Assembly (NCBI GenBank): GCA_002105175.1
Contig: MCGE01000018.1
Coordinates: 620,001 to 684,000 of the forward strand
Length of the DNA: 64,000 bases
Source of the DNA: Absidia repens
Lineage: Eukaryota; Mucoromycota; Mucoromycetes; Mucorales; Cunninghamellaceae
Direction of reading: 5' to 3'
Shown here: one piece after another, positions 1-14,005 of the stretch
Layout of the letters: every line of letters begins with the position of its first letter
How positions within the stretch are numbered: the first letter of the stretch is position 1
Made by a program: the position numbers and the translations under genes
Notes under the pieces: model-generated
The model's input: only the letters and a program-made list of their open reading frames with translations
The model's database searches: none
What the model was told of the DNA's origin: nothing

Positions 1-1910
<1,910 letters not shown>

Positions 1911-2151
1911 ATTAGACTTATTACACACTATCTTTCCCTTTTATTTTGTATATACATACTATATTTTATAGCACCTCATCATTATTTTACCTCTATTTAC
2001 ATTTTTTATAATTATTTTTTATTCAATAAAGCATTTGAGATATTATCAGGGCTGTCATGTGGTGCGTCAAGAGCGGAAACTGAAATTGAAGGAAAAATGA
2101 ATAAAACTGACTAACTTTTGTTCAGTCCTATTTTCTCGGTATCTCTGAATT

Positions 2152-3348
2152 ATGTGTATTTTATTTTGGACGGTGGACAATCATCCCAAGTACAATTTGT
2201 AAGTTTTAAACTCTAGTGGACTTTTGTGTATGGAATTGTCGAACAAGCTCAACTAGCCATATTTCAAAAGAAGAAAAGTACAAGTGCACTGACGGGGGTG
2301 GGGTTATTTTTTTCCTTTTAGTATATTTGCTGGCAACAGAGACGAATTCTTAGGACGACCGACGCAACCGGCACATATTTGGTCAGAAACTCCTAATGAT
2401 AGTACAGGAACAACAAAAGTGATTGGTGGCACCGATCTCGAAGCAGAAGAATCATCACATAATGGCACCTGGCTTGGAATGACCACGAACGGGCGACTGG
2501 CGGCGCTGACCAATTTCCGAGAGCCAAAATACCAGGGGATGCGATCACGAGGTGTGCTAGCTCGGGATTTTTTGCTTGGGTCGGAAGATGTCAATGATTA
2601 TATGCACCGTTTACAACAGAATGCTGACCAGTATGGCGGATACAGTTTGATTTGCTTTGATTTACTGCATCAGGATATGGCATACATTAGTAATCGGGAC
2701 CCTGAAGATCAGATTCTGCCTTTGGCTTCCGGACAGATTTATGGTAACGGAAATAGGAAGAGTGGTGAAAGAAATATACATGGTATAAACTAAAGGGTGT
2801 TTCCTCGTTTTTTTATTATTATTATTATTATCCTTATTATTATAATGTAGGATTATCTAACTCGGTGTTGGCAAACCCGTGGACAAAAGTCAAGCAAGGT
2901 CAACAAGAAATGGAAGCCATATTGCAAAATGACACATTGGATGAAGATCTATTAATTGAATCATTGTTTCAATTACTTCGGTAAGTGGGTTATCGATGAA
3001 GTGATAAGTATACTGTTTACAGAAAACAATAGTAACTCACATCCAATTCAAAATAGGGACACCAAACCAATCAACAATGACAACGATCTAACGCAAATCA
3101 TGGCAGATCTCAAGGAACGGATATTTATACCCAAGTTCGCATATACCGGATTCGGAAACAATGCATGTTATGCTACAAGGACAAGTACAGTGGTGTTGGT
3201 TGATAAACAAAACAAGGTAACCTTTGTCGAACGAGACTGGTTTGAACTTGATGATAGTGGTGATAAGAACAGCTATCGTGAATGTAGTCCCCCAAAAAAT
3301 CGTAGTTTTATATTCCATTTAAACAACTCAGATATTATTGTCCAATAA
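2152..3348 (+). CDS. TANGO2 / NRDE-family protein
   Basis: Exons 2152-2198, 2322-2743, 2851-2980 and 3057-3348 give about 296 aa. The protein starts MCILFWTVDNHPKYNF and continues into FAGNRDEFLGRPT, the NRDE motif that names the family (Pfam NRDE; animal TANGO2, transport and Golgi organisation 2). Other family signatures are GTWLGMTTNGRLAALTNFRE and SRGVLARDFL. The initiator Met is followed by Cys2, which is conserved and, in this Ntn-hydrolase-like fold, a candidate nucleophile. TANGO2 proteins are linked to Golgi/ER organisation and to mitochondrial heme or lipid handling; the biochemical activity is unsettled. Length is close to the family norm (about 270-300 aa). The stop overlaps an AATAAA (TCCAATAAAATG), so the poly(A) signal may begin inside the stop codon. 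The gene lies 240 bp downstream of SMC5 on the same strand. Confidence 0.9.
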
Positions 3349-3419
3349 AATGTCTTTTTTTTTTTTTTACTGTAATGCTTTGTTGCCAAAATCAAGACTC
3401 CTAGGCCAAGGGTATTTCA

Positions 3420-4330
3420 AAACCCGCTCACGTGAATATTTATTTTCCACTTTTCTCTCTCACTTTTCTTTTCTTTGTCTCTCTCTTTTTTTTTTTTTTT
3501 TTTTTTCCCCTTCAGCATTTAACTTCTTTAAAACTATAATAATCTTAGATTAGTATCAGGACTAGTTTAGAAGGGTTTTCAGATTAGGGATTACAAGATG
3601 CATGGGGAAACCCTTTCATCTTGGATCTAGGATCAGAGGGCACCATTAGTTGTCTTTTTGGAGCGTTCATTAGCTTAGTTTAGTGTTAGTTTGTCCATAG
3701 TTTGCACCAACATCTCAATAAAATATATCTTTTTTTTACATGCTTCAATGAAAAATGTCCCATAAGTCATTCTCATGTTTTGTGTAATAGATCGTTTTTT
3801 GCTACCATCACGCCCCTTTTGTTCAGCGTTGGCAGTTATTGCGCTTCAATAAAAATATATCTATTTAGAGTCTTTCACATATCTTATAGTATATTAAATT
3901 CCTTTTTGCATTTGTCCATTTAGATTAGGGCTGACCATTCTCCATATCCCCTATTACTCTCTCTCTCGTGCTACCTCGAAAAGATCCTTGCGTTGAATCT
4001 CTTGTTACAATGAATTTCATTTCGCCGCACGTTTTTAGTGTTAATATCTACCAATATGTTTCAATAAAATATGCTTTTTAATAACCATCTTCGGACCCAT
4101 CTGAGAGTGAACAATGGTACTGTTATAAATGTTTTGTGAGTGTCCTGCCAAACTCTCACTTTTTGGCTCACCTACTACGACAACCTTCCCATTTAATGGT
4201 CGGCAGTCTTAGATCATTTAGTACCAAGATGATCATATTCCTGCGCGATCAATCATATATGTCGTTCTGCGCATGTAGTAGCCGGTATAGAGCACTATTG
4301 TACTACTTTCTAGCCCTATATTGGGCCACC
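3420..4330 (+). repeat. Interspersed repeat, copy A
   Basis: This is a member of a dispersed family also found at about 24.5, 27.6, 41.5, 45.7 and 46.8 kb. Order of parts: a box with CCCGCTCACGTG (3423-3434), a pyrimidine-rich tract, then a conserved core from about 3548 (TTAGATTAGTATCAGGACTA) through TGCATGGGGAAACCCTTTCA, and then repeated segments each carrying TCAATAAAA (about 3714, 3847, 4060). There is no open reading frame of note. Similarity to copy B (27617-28430) runs through the whole body. The 3' limit is uncertain; sequence to about 4740 is unannotated and may belong to it. Confidence 0.75.
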
Positions 4331-5005
4331 TGATGAGGCCTAGTATCATGTTGACAGCGTTAGATTACATGACATGAAACACAGCCGTATTTCCCGCTCC
4401 CGCTCGGACATTCATATTAGTTGACCTAGACATAACCTCCACTAGAGTGGACATATTGTATACATCCAGTTCTATATCTTGTCGCTTCAAGGACCTTGTC
4501 TTTTCATATTCCTCAAGTTCCAAATTTCCCAAAATAATTGCCACCCTACGTTCAGGGAAACAGAGAACTATCTATGTGCGGTAACGTGGGCACGTTATTC
4601 TCTGGATTACCAACTACCAAGCAAATCCCGCTCCCTTCACTCATGTATTAAAGTTTTATGCAACGATTCCTAGCATAGTACTGATATAGTAGTCAGCGGA
4701 TTTGTGGAGTAAAGGTCCCCGATATTTAGTTCTATTTATATAATATGAAAATGGTGATTTCATTATACTCTACTAATTTTGACGTTTATTTATTTATTTA
4801 TGAATGATGTGTTTTGTTTATACAGGTTTTATGTCCACCCATAATTGAAACAATCAAACTCCCATAAATGACCTCCTAGAAAAAAAAATTGAAATTCCGG
4901 TAATTTTTTTCCCTCTCTTTTTTTTTCTTCCCTTTTTGATATTCCCTTTTCCTTTCAAACCTCTCAGCTATTTGTATACCATATACAACAGAAAAGAGTA
5001 TTGTC
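4331..5005. other. Intergenic, upstream of the Rab7-like gene
   Basis: No coding signal recognised. The left part may be a weakly conserved tail of repeat A. The right part is AT-rich with a T-rich tract before the start codon at 5006, plausibly the promoter and 5' UTR of the Rab7-like gene. Confidence 0.5.
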
Positions 5006-6001
5006 ATGCATAAGGATATATTAAAAATTGTACTTATCGGGGATGGTGGACGGGTAAGGTAAAAAAAAAAAAAAAAAAAAAAAAGAATAGAGTCGTAGTG
5101 GAAGCATGACTAGAAAAACAAAACAAAACCCTTTTCTCTCTCTCTTTCTTATCTCAACAGACAAGCTTAAGAAATCAGGTAATGTGCACAAAAAAAGGAC
5201 TAGTTCAATAAAATATTTTTATGCCAACGTCTCTTTTTATATAGTATATCCATAAACGTTTCTCGAACGCTTATAAGGCCACTATCGGTAATCAACGGGG
5301 GAAAAATATGAAGGGCAAGGAATGCCAAGAAGTTGATGTACTTTGGAGCGACACAAACATGACATTTTGTTTTATTATGCTAGGTGCTGATTTCATTACG
5401 AAGGAGGTGGTACGTGAAGATGGGAAGAAGATTATCCTTCAACTCTGGGATACGGCTGGTCAAGAACGCTTCCAATCGCTCGGTGTTGCTTATTATCGAG
5501 GAGCGGACGCTTGTGTACTTGTTTATGATGTCAATAACTTTTTATCATTCCAGCATATCGGTAAGTTTGATAAGGAACTACATTATATAATGAAAACGGG
5601 GTCTTCTAATGTACCCTTTTTGTTTTGTCTTGTTTGTTTGCATAGGTCATTGGCGTGATGAATTTCTGAAGCAATCATCTTTACCACAAGAAGAAGCGGC
5701 TCATTTTCCAATGATGATGATAGGCAACAAGATTGATATGAATGATCGGGTAGTTTCAAGACGGCAGGCCAAGGCTTGGGCGGAAGAACACTCATCGGAC
5801 CGAATGCAAATAGGATGTTTTGAAGCTAGCGCTAAGGAAGGCACCAATGTGGAAAAGGCGTTTAGATATTTAGCTAATGTGAAAATCCCACAATTGGAAT
5901 TGGATATGACTACTCCAGATGGTGATGCTTTTGCTCTGACTTCGGATGGTAATCATCGATCTTCTCGATCGCCTTCTACTGGTGGTGGCCGTTGCTGTTG
6001 A
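5006..6001 (+). CDS. Rab7/Ypt7-like small GTPase with disturbed P-loop
   Basis: Exons 5006-5053, 5161-5178, 5245-5287, 5384-5560 and 5646-6001 give 213 aa. Rab7-type features: [19 protein letters not shown] (effector/switch I), [13 protein letters not shown] (switch II), NKID (G4), EASAKEG (G5), and a C-terminal CC for prenylation. Rab7/Ypt7 directs late endosome/vacuole fusion. The oddity is the P-loop. As read, exon 1 ends GDGGR and joins TSLRNQ, so it is two residues short and has Arg where Rab GTPases have the phosphate-binding Lys. One more G in the GGG run at 5052-5054 would give G-D-G-G-R-G-K-T with a phase-0 donor after the Lys, the normal P-loop, followed directly by the TSL exon. 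So this is either a one-base contraction (real or a sequence error) or a nucleotide-binding-defective paralogue. Exon 2 is only 18 nt. Confidence 0.85.
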
Positions 6002-6271
6002 TGATTTTTATTTTTATTTTTCCTCCTCCTTCTCCATTATTATTATTATTATTATTATAATTATTATTACTATTAATTTATCTATTTATTATAGTCCTAT
6101 TGTATTTTTATTATCCCTAGTAGTTAGCTTTGGTCATATTTTGTATTATCCAGCTTTAGTTTGTGCAGTCGAAATAAAACTTTTGAATGTCCGACCAGGC
6201 CATAAATTTACTCTTTTTTTTTTTTTGAAAATATTCCTTCTCTTTTTTCTTTACTTTTGTTTGGATTTGTC

Positions 6272-8043
6272 ATGTCTGTGATCTATTACAAGTTTAAGGC
6301 AGCCAAGCATTCCGACTATGATGTGTTTACTTTTGATGGGTCTGGTGCGACTGTCTTTGATGTAAAGAAGGAAATCATACGAGCCAAACGACTTGGGAAA
6401 GGTACCGACTTTGATCTAGCAATATACAATGCCCAAACGGACGAAGGTAAGAGAATTGATACAAAGTCATGGATGGCCGTATGTATATATGTACTCATTT
6501 TCTTCCTTTTATTTATTTTTTTCAATTTGCATATGCTATATTTGGTGGTGGGAAACGACATGAAAAAGAATACAACGATGATATGTTTATGGTGCCACGC
6601 AATACATCTGTGATCGTACGTAGATTACCTCCTTCTAGACCTGGGAAGGGGACCGCTCAAAGATATGTTCAAGGCGCAGGACCAATGGATGGAAAAGGCA
6701 TGGGAGCTAGTGGTATAGGCATTATGAAAGGAACAACACAGCCCTCCTCTGCAGTACATGCAACTGGACGACGAAATATGGTTTTGAATGCGTTACCTCA
6801 ACAGCAACAACAACAACACCAGCAGGCCTTGGATAATACTCACGCAACGGGGGGTGGCGTCAATCCTTTTCAGCAATCATCTCAAGGACAGGATAGCTCA
6901 GGAGATTCTCAATTACCGCAGCAACAACAACAGCAACAAACAGAAGCTCTGCAGGGTGATACAGAGGACTCAGAAGAAGCAAGAATTCAAGCCATGTTTC
7001 AACAAACCACAGATCAATGGGGTGCTATGCAAGAACGATTGGCAGAGTAAGTTAGGTTTTATAATATATAGTGATTTTATTAACTTGATGCTTTTTACAT
7101 TTGCAAATATAGACAGCAATATATTCCATTCAATGCACGAGGCGGGGATGCAAGGCGTGGACGTGGGGGATATCAGCATAATGGAACACCGCGAACACCT
7201 GATCAAAATAGCGGTAGTAGTAGTAGTGCACCTGCAGGTTTGGATTCCAAAGACCTTCACCAAGGTCCTCAAAAAGTACCTCCTGCGACCTATGTATGCT
7301 ATCGATGTGGACAAAAAGGTAACCATTCTGACTCTCCATCCCGTTTACAACTATGACATACAATTGAATGACTGATCTTTTTCTTATATTTAGGACATTA
7401 CATCAATCAATGCCCAACGAACGGCGACAAGGACTACGACAAACACCCACGAATCAAACGCACGACCGGAATTCCACGCAGTTTCCTCAAAGTGATCGAA
7501 GCCCCAAAAGACGCAGTGAAATCGGGAACAGGCGGATTGATGGTTACGCCGAAAGGTGACATTGTGGTGGCGCAGGCGGATTCATCAACATGGGATCAAC
7601 ATATGGCGAAGGCGGCGACGGCTCTGGGTGCCGGGGGAGATCTTTTGGACTGGTACGATTCTATACCATCACCTGACTATGTGCAATGCCCTCTGTGCCA
7701 AGGTTTGATGCGCGAAGCGACAATTACCCCATGCTGTGGTGCAAGTTTCTGTGACGAATGCATCCGTGGGCATCTTTTAGAAAACGATTTTTGCTGCTTC
7801 GACTGTCATCAACATATTCGTCATGGTCTCGATGGCTTGATTCCGAATACTGAAGTACGGTTATGGATTGATCAGTATGTGCGACGGTTTGCAACGAGTG
7901 GTGGAGGGTTACGTCAACAGCAACAGCAACAGCAACAGCAACACGGGGAAGATGAAGATGATTCTATGGATGTCAAGAATGCTGACGGTGGACAAGCTCA
8001 AAATGAAGACGGACAACAAATGCATCTTCAACAACAACAATAG
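6272..8043 (+). CDS. MPE1: Mpe1/RBBP6-like cleavage and polyadenylation factor subunit
   Basis: Exons 6272-6446, 6569-7046, 7113-7318 and 7394-8043 give 502 aa. Domain order is that of Mpe1/RBBP6. An N-terminal DWNN ubiquitin-like domain (residues 1 to about 80, starting MSVIYYKFKAAK, with LGKGTDFDLAIYNAQT and VIVRRLPPSRPGKGTAQRYV) comes first. A CCHC zinc knuckle follows (CYRCGQKGHYINQC). A RING/U-box-like finger comes last (CPLCQG, then CCGASFCDEC and CCFDC). Yeast Mpe1 is an essential subunit of the nuclear pre-mRNA 3'-end processing factor CPF; RBBP6 is the animal counterpart with E3 ligase activity. Gln-rich runs lie in the linker after DWNN and at the C-terminus. There is a low-complexity SSSS/RGRG stretch just before the knuckle. 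The gene is 270 bp downstream of the Rab7-like gene on the same strand. Confidence 0.94.
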
Positions 8044-8878
8044 CATTGTAGAATAGACAAATCTTACCCTCTTTTTTTTTAGCAGTTAATTAGTTAGTTT
8101 ATATTATTTGCTTATTATGATGATGCATGGAAATAAAAACATTTGTATATATTGAATCTACTTGATGACTTTTTTTTTTTTTTTTTTTTTTTTTTGTGAT
8201 GAACATGAATGTGAATGACTATGTAAAGGAGTTGTTTTATATTGCGGTGATTGATTGTAATATGCAATTCAGGAAGAACCTAAAGGAAAATCGATCTATT
8301 GTAACCCCCCCCCAACTAACCACGTAACTTCGTTCTTTCTCATCTTTTTCTATCATACTGCGTGGTTAGAAGTTTTATTGTAAAATTAACATCTTCTGCA
8401 TTTCCATAAACCTCAGATTTGTTATTGCTGAAAGGCACCATATGAACAGTGTTTCTTTTGTGTTTGTGTATGTGTGTATGTGTGTATGTTTGCTTTTTTT
8501 TTCGCAAGTATTGGAATGTTTAGTCCCCTATGATCCTCTATTTTTTGAATTTGAGAGTGTAAAATGAGAATATATATCTTGAGCCTTGCTGCTCACAAAA
8601 CCCTTCGTCTCCATGCAAAAAATAAAATTCTCAAGTCGTCTTCTTCCCAACCCATTTTCTAATTTCATCGCTCCAGCAGTTTTGAATCAAGTCAATTTTT
8701 TTTTTATTAACAAATATGTGTACTTTTTTTATTTCTATGAATTGTATGAGAGTAATAAAAAAGTAAAATAAAAATGGAAAATAACTACAACTACTAGTAT
8801 AAATATATGTATAAATATCATCAACTCCTAAACAAAAACTACAAACTAATAATAATTCTACAATAGCACCATACCCGC
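8044..8878. other. Convergent intergenic region (3' UTRs)
   Basis: Tail-to-tail spacer between MPE1 (+) and PDX1 (-). It holds AATAAA at about 8130 on the + strand, a T run of about 26 at 8170-8195, a C9 run near 8307, and TG-rich repeats at 8458-8490. No gene seen. Confidence 0.7.
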
Positions 8879-10030
8879 TTACCATCCACGCTTGGACAAT
8901 TTTTGGTCTTCAGAAAGTTCATCCAAGTTGATACCGACCATGGCTTCACCAAGATCTTCAGACACATCAGCCAACACCTTGGGGTCCTTGTAGTGAGTGA
9001 CAGCTTGCACAATAGCCTTAGCACGCTTAGCGGGATCACCCGATTTGAAGATACCAGAACCGACAAAGACACCATCACAGCCCAATTGCATCATCAAAGC
9101 AGCATCGGCAGGGGTAGCCACACCACCAGCAGCGAAGTTCACAACAGGCAAGCGGCCCAAGCGAGCGGTTTCCTTGAGCAAGTGGAAGGGAGCTTGGAGA
9201 TCCTTGGCGTAGGCGTATAATTCTTCATCAGACATGGAGGCAGCACGACGAATTTCGGCATTAACAGTACGAATGTGGCGGACCGCTTCCACCACATTAC
9301 CCGTACCGGCTTCACCCTTGGTACGGATCATGGCAGCACCTTCACTAATACGACGGAGAGCTTCACCGAGGTTCTTGGCACCACACACATAAGGCACATC
9401 AAAGTTGTGTTTGAGGATATGGTTGGCTTCATCAGCAGGGGTCAAAACTTCTGATTCGTCAATGTAGTCCACACCCACAGATTGGATGATTTGTGCTTCA
9501 ACGAAGTGACCGATACGCACCTTTGCCATCACTGGGATGGTCACCGCGGCAATAATTTCCTTGATCATCTTGGGATCAGACATACGAGCAACACCACCTA
9601 CAGTAGCCCCCCCAAACAAAACAAAGAATAGGATAATGATCAGTCATCTATCAGTCACCCTTCGTTTTTTTCTTTGTCGCCTAGCCACCGCGCTCAAGGT
9701 TGTTTCCATTTTCTTTTCAATCACTTACCATTCTTACGGATATCAGCAGGGACACGTTCCAACGCCATCACGGCACAGGCACCCGCTTCTTCGGCAATTC
9801 TGGCTTGTTCAGCATCAATGACATCCATGATAACACCACCCTAAATAAACCAAATCCAAATTCTAAGGCCGTCAATAACAAAATCCATATCTCACTGTTC
9901 ATCCCCCCCCCGACGATCTTACCTTCAACATTTGAGCCAAACCAGCTTTGATCATAAACTTGTTGGCGGAGGCATCAGTAGGTTCAGTACCATTGGCATG
10001 AAGATTAGTGGGAACGGCAAAGTCAGACAT
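8879..10030 (-). CDS. PDX1: Pyridoxal 5'-phosphate synthase subunit PdxS/SNZ (PDX1)
   Basis: Minus-strand exons 9923-10030, 9729-9840 and 8879-9597 give 312 aa. PDX1/SNZ builds vitamin B6 (PLP) from ribose 5-phosphate, glyceraldehyde 3-phosphate and ammonia supplied by the PDX2/SNO glutaminase. Conserved stretches: [68 protein letters not shown], and the phosphate-binding [19 protein letters not shown] with GVFVGSGIF. The Lys in MAKVR and the Lys in the [11 protein letters not shown] segment are the expected catalytic lysines. Length is normal (about 300 aa). The protein ends LSKRGW. The start is fixed by MSDFAVPTN, with no better in-frame Met. No PDX2 gene is nearby. Confidence 0.97.
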
Positions 10031-11000
10031 GAGGAAGTGTGTGTGTGTGTGGTTTTTGAATATATAATAAAAAAAGAAGAGGAAAGAAAAAAAAAAATAT
10101 AAAAATCGCAACTGACTCACAATTTTATAATCTGGGAAGGTAGGGCCTCATTTGTCATATCATTCAATCGCCGCTTCTTCGTGGGGTGGTGGGTATTTTT
10201 CCTGCCCATCGAAGTCCCTAGGTTAACTTCAACGTGTTTGATCAATCACAAGTAATATATATATAATATATTCGATAAATTATATCCTTTGCCATCAATA
10301 TTACTTACTAGAGAGATGCACGGACCAAATGAGCTTGTCAGTTAGACTAACAAATAAAAAACGGAGTGAGTGAATATAGTTTCGGTGGATCATTTCATTT
10401 TATATATTTCCAAATGTAGCTTTTGAGTTCGGCCATTTTTTAGTCGTCGTCGGACCCTTTCATCCCAAACAACCGCCGCAAAAAACCTGAAAACAACTAC
10501 GTCAAATATTGATGGAAATACGATACTACACTTATGTATCCAATAAGATGATCCTAGTGAAGACTTGAATTAGTCCACTATATATCATAGTACATACCAT
10601 TATAAGGAAAGGAACAAATAATAATAATAATAAAAAAACCGCAACCGTCACAACGTATCATATTTGGATTTGATCATAAAAGTAAATATTTACGTTTCGC
10701 ACAGACACACAATCACAACAACAAAAATTATCGGTAACAAATATAACAATTTTATTATACAACTAATAAGAAGGCAATAACAAAAATAAAAATAAGTATA
10801 AAAAGATAAATAAAAAGTTGATAATACAAAGGGGAAGTTTTGAGGTGAGAGGAAGAGTGAGGGGGAAAGGTAAAAGATGTCTATATACGATAAAAAAAAA
10901 AAATTAAAAAAATTAAAAATAATAATACTATATACAACTACTATCTAAAAGTCTACAGTCCATTTGTTGTGTGAGATCAACGCCATGCATTTCCAATTCG
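10031..11000. other. Intergenic between PDX1 promoter and RING gene 3' end
   Basis: No gene recognised. 10031-10260 is the presumed PDX1 promoter, with a GT/CA microsatellite at 10033-10052. 10600-10930 is A-rich and holds TTTATT (AATAAA on the minus strand, for example 10751), fitting the 3' UTR of the RING/TRAF gene. Confidence 0.55.
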
Positions 11001-13042
11001 TTAGCTACCTTGGGATCGTTTGGCAAGCAAGGTGGAGGCCAAAACGTACATAGGACGAGCGGGAGACTTGTTTGATGACTTGTTCGCGTCCACAACTGCT
11101 TTATTGGTGGAGACAGACGAGGAAGAAGGAGAGGCATTCGAGGTCCCTTGCTGATTCCGATGACCGGAGTGGACGATTTGGTGCTGCTGAGGTTGCTGTT
11201 TATTTGATCCTTCATCGTCTATTTTACGTTTTTCGGTTCGCCCATTGTTTCCTTTGGTGTCATGTCTTGAAGGTCCTGATTTGCGAGACTGTGAAGAGGA
11301 TAAAAAAGGAGTGGCTTCAACCATCGGCTGTAATTCTTCCAAAAACTTGGTCACATCATCCAGGTTTTTAAACGAGAAAGCGGGATTGCTTATTGGTTCG
11401 CCATTGTTGTCCGAAGAAGGTCCTGCTGCTTTGGTTTTCAAATTTGGTAGAGGGTTTGTTGGAGAGATGGCTGATGAAGGTTGCTGATGATGGGTCAAGG
11501 TATATGGTGTAGGCGCGGCTGAGGTTGCTGACACTGGGAATGCTGATGATGATGATGTTGATGATGATAATGATGATGATAATGGACAGGCGGAAGTTGA
11601 TGGTGTTGGTGGTGATGAGGAAAACATGTTGACATCTCCATCCCCAGATTTGCTACCTTGCTGTAGGGCGTGAAGAATCGCTTCTGTTGTCAAATTGGAA
11701 CCACTAGAAGTGCGTTGTCTTGCCATCCGCAATGCTCCATGTGCCAACTGCTTGTTTTTGCTGTATCGAATGATTTTTCCATTGGTCGATCGTTTTGGTG
11801 CTGCTGTCGACATTGCCAGATGTGATGCAGTAGTGTCTGGAGTATCAACTGCAAATCGGCTTTGGTGTTGTTGTTGATTGGTAGGTACTGTTAGTAACGA
11901 TGTATCAGGTAGACAAGTAGACAAATCCATCATTTCAGTATTGCTGTTGTTAGTGCTGTCATTTTTGTTGTTGTTGATCATTGTCGAAATGTCTCCACTG
12001 ATATCATCAGCACCCGGTGTAATTGACATGAATCCATTGTTAAACATCTGATGGAAGAGTGACATTTCATCCATGGAAGAATCCTGAGGAGTTGGGGTCG
12101 TTGTTGGCACCGACGTATTGTTGATCGCATCTGTTGCATTCGTCTCATCATGCTGACGTAGTTGTTGTTTCATTTGGTCGCATTGCTGTTCAAGGTGTTT
12201 AATTCGTTCATGTAGCTTTCCACAGTAGTTTTCACAATGTCGGTTGACATCCGCCAGAGTACCCATAAACGAGCAACCTTCATGAGCAAAAGGACATTTG
12301 AAGGAAGGGCAATTTGAATCATGAAGAGCGCTATCTTTTCGAAGGAAAGGCTGGCATTGTATAGACCCATTGGGACATGCCATGAGTTCGTAAAGGCATT
12401 GCGATTTGTGTTGATCTATATCCGATGGTTTGATGTAGTCTGGGCAGCCATTGTGTGAGTTTGGACAAGGAATACATTGAAATTGACACTTTTATATAGA
12501 AAGAAACATTATATTAGTCAATATTTGCTGGCATTCATTGATTAATAGAAATGTAGTCTAAGCTTACCGACTGAGAATGTGAATGAAAGTCTTCCAATAT
12601 CCCTTCCCAGGCACATCCTGAAGATTGGTAGACACAGCAAACGCGCAGTCGACTGATTTGGCGTTTTACAAATTTGGAGAGTTGGAAGGAGGATTTGTCT
12701 AGCAGCTCCAAACAAGACGGACAAGAAGAATCTTTGTAATCGGCAAGGCATGAGCTACAAAACATATGATCTAAACATAGTCGTGATGAGACTTCCATTT
12801 ATTTTCTTTTTATCAAGCTGTTTTCTTTACCTTCAGAGCAATGGACTTGCATTGGATCTTCTAGAATATCTAATTACACAATACACACATATATATATTT
12901 ATATTATTTAATATACAAGCAAACGTTATTATGAGTACGCAGTTTTCACATAGAATATCGTCATTGCATTTTTACCAGCACATAGCCCACATAGTAATTC
13001 TGGACAGGGAGCATCCAAGAGAATGTCCTTTTTTCGGATCAT
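11001..13042 (-). CDS. RING-finger / TRAF-type zinc-finger protein
   Basis: Minus-strand exons 12976-13042, 12831-12860, 12568-12791 and 11001-12488 give 602 aa. The N-terminal RING is only complete after splicing: C18-x2-C21, C38-x2-H41-x2-C44-x2-C47, C56-x2-C59. TRAF-type zinc fingers follow (CCVYQSSGCAWEG; CQFQCIPCPNSHNGCPDYI; a third, SFKCPFAHEGCSF, ending with an H..C pair), then a short coiled coil (KLHERIKHLEQQCDQMKQQL). The remaining 400 residues are low complexity, rich in Ser, Thr, Asn and Gln, without a MATH/TRAF-C domain. Family knowledge suggests an E3 ubiquitin ligase; the substrate is unknown. The third splice acceptor was chosen as the one (ATGGAAG|TCTC) that keeps the RING frame. 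The start Met is 22 residues before the first intron. Confidence 0.85.
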
Positions 13043-14005
13043 CTAATCAAATGGTTGAATAATACGATGGTAATCGTAGAAATAAAAGGAAAGGATAACA
13101 AATAATATTGCGGGAATAAAAAAGAAAGAAATAAAAAGAAAAAGAAAAAGAAAAAGAAAAAGGAAAGTACAGACGCGTCCCGCCTTGATTTTTTTTTTAT
13201 TTTATTTGCTTTAAACACCGCGCGACTGGTGAGCCCCTTCTCAGTCGTGGTCATGTCCACTATGCCAATATGCTGACAACTGTTGTCAAATAGACTTTTT
13301 ATTTTTACTGTTTTGAAAATTTTGATGCATACAAATATATGCTATTTATTACATGCGATGATAAACATCAAAATGGAAGTGAGAACAGAAGCATAATAAT
13401 CCATGGTGAAATAAATAAGCATCATTTGTCGAAGCGAAACAAATTGTATTTCTATAACATAGCTTTAAAAAATCTTTACAACACTAATATGAAGTCTAGT
13501 ATAGTCATGAAACATAAATTTACATAATCATGTTGGCGAATCGAGGACGATACTGTTTTCTGTGCAATCTTGAGCTGACGGAAAACGGCAGAGTGGCATT
13601 GTTAAGTATAAAGTCAACCATCATTTTATAGATGTAGTTTTGACATTAAAATGTTTGTGTGGATGGGTTTAATGTTATGCCCTACCGAAGGGGCAAAAAG
13701 GCCCACCATGGCGGAGAGCCCATACGTACGAATTCCTGCAGTATATAAAATGAGATGATTTAATTGGCTCATTTCCCAAAATTACATCATTTAGTATGCG
13801 CCAGCAAACAATTCAGTCACCTGAGAGAATATAAAAATAATTTTGTCGCTGCATTTTTTATTATTAATTCTCTCTTTTCTTTTCTTTCCACCCTTCTGAT
13901 TGTTATTATGCTCTTCCACATTGACATTTATCAGCTCATATAGATTTACAGTTTTATATCAATCTTATTATATACTCATTCTTCTTTATTCATTCTGTCC
14001 CATCT
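13043..14005. other. Divergent intergenic region
   Basis: Divergent spacer between the RING gene (-) and the hypothetical gene at 14006 (+). There is an AAAAAG tandem at 13131-13160 and a GGTGTTTAAA-type box at 13210-13219. A palindrome-rich GC patch (CGAAGGGGCAAAAAGGCCC) sits near 13685. No gene seen. Confidence 0.55.
13210..13219 (-). promoter_or_regulatory. GGTGTTTAAA box upstream of RING gene
   Basis: The 10-mer GGTGTTTAAA on the minus strand lies 168 nt upstream of the RING gene start. The same 10-mer occurs upstream of four other genes in this window. The function is inferred only from recurrence. Confidence 0.35.

Noticed and set aside
4136..4333. 65-aa plus-strand frame within repeat A
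   Set aside because: Not conserved in the other copies of the repeat, where the frame is broken.
8879..13042. PDX1 and the RING/TRAF gene as a functional cluster
   Set aside because: Same strand, but separated by a 1 kb spacer with its own promoter and 3' UTR signals, and no pathway link.
13039..13260. 73-aa minus-strand frame upstream of the RING exon 1
   Set aside because: Contains a Phe run from the AAAAAG tandem and no conserved sequence; likely promoter DNA, though a 5' UTR intron ending at 13043 cannot be excluded.
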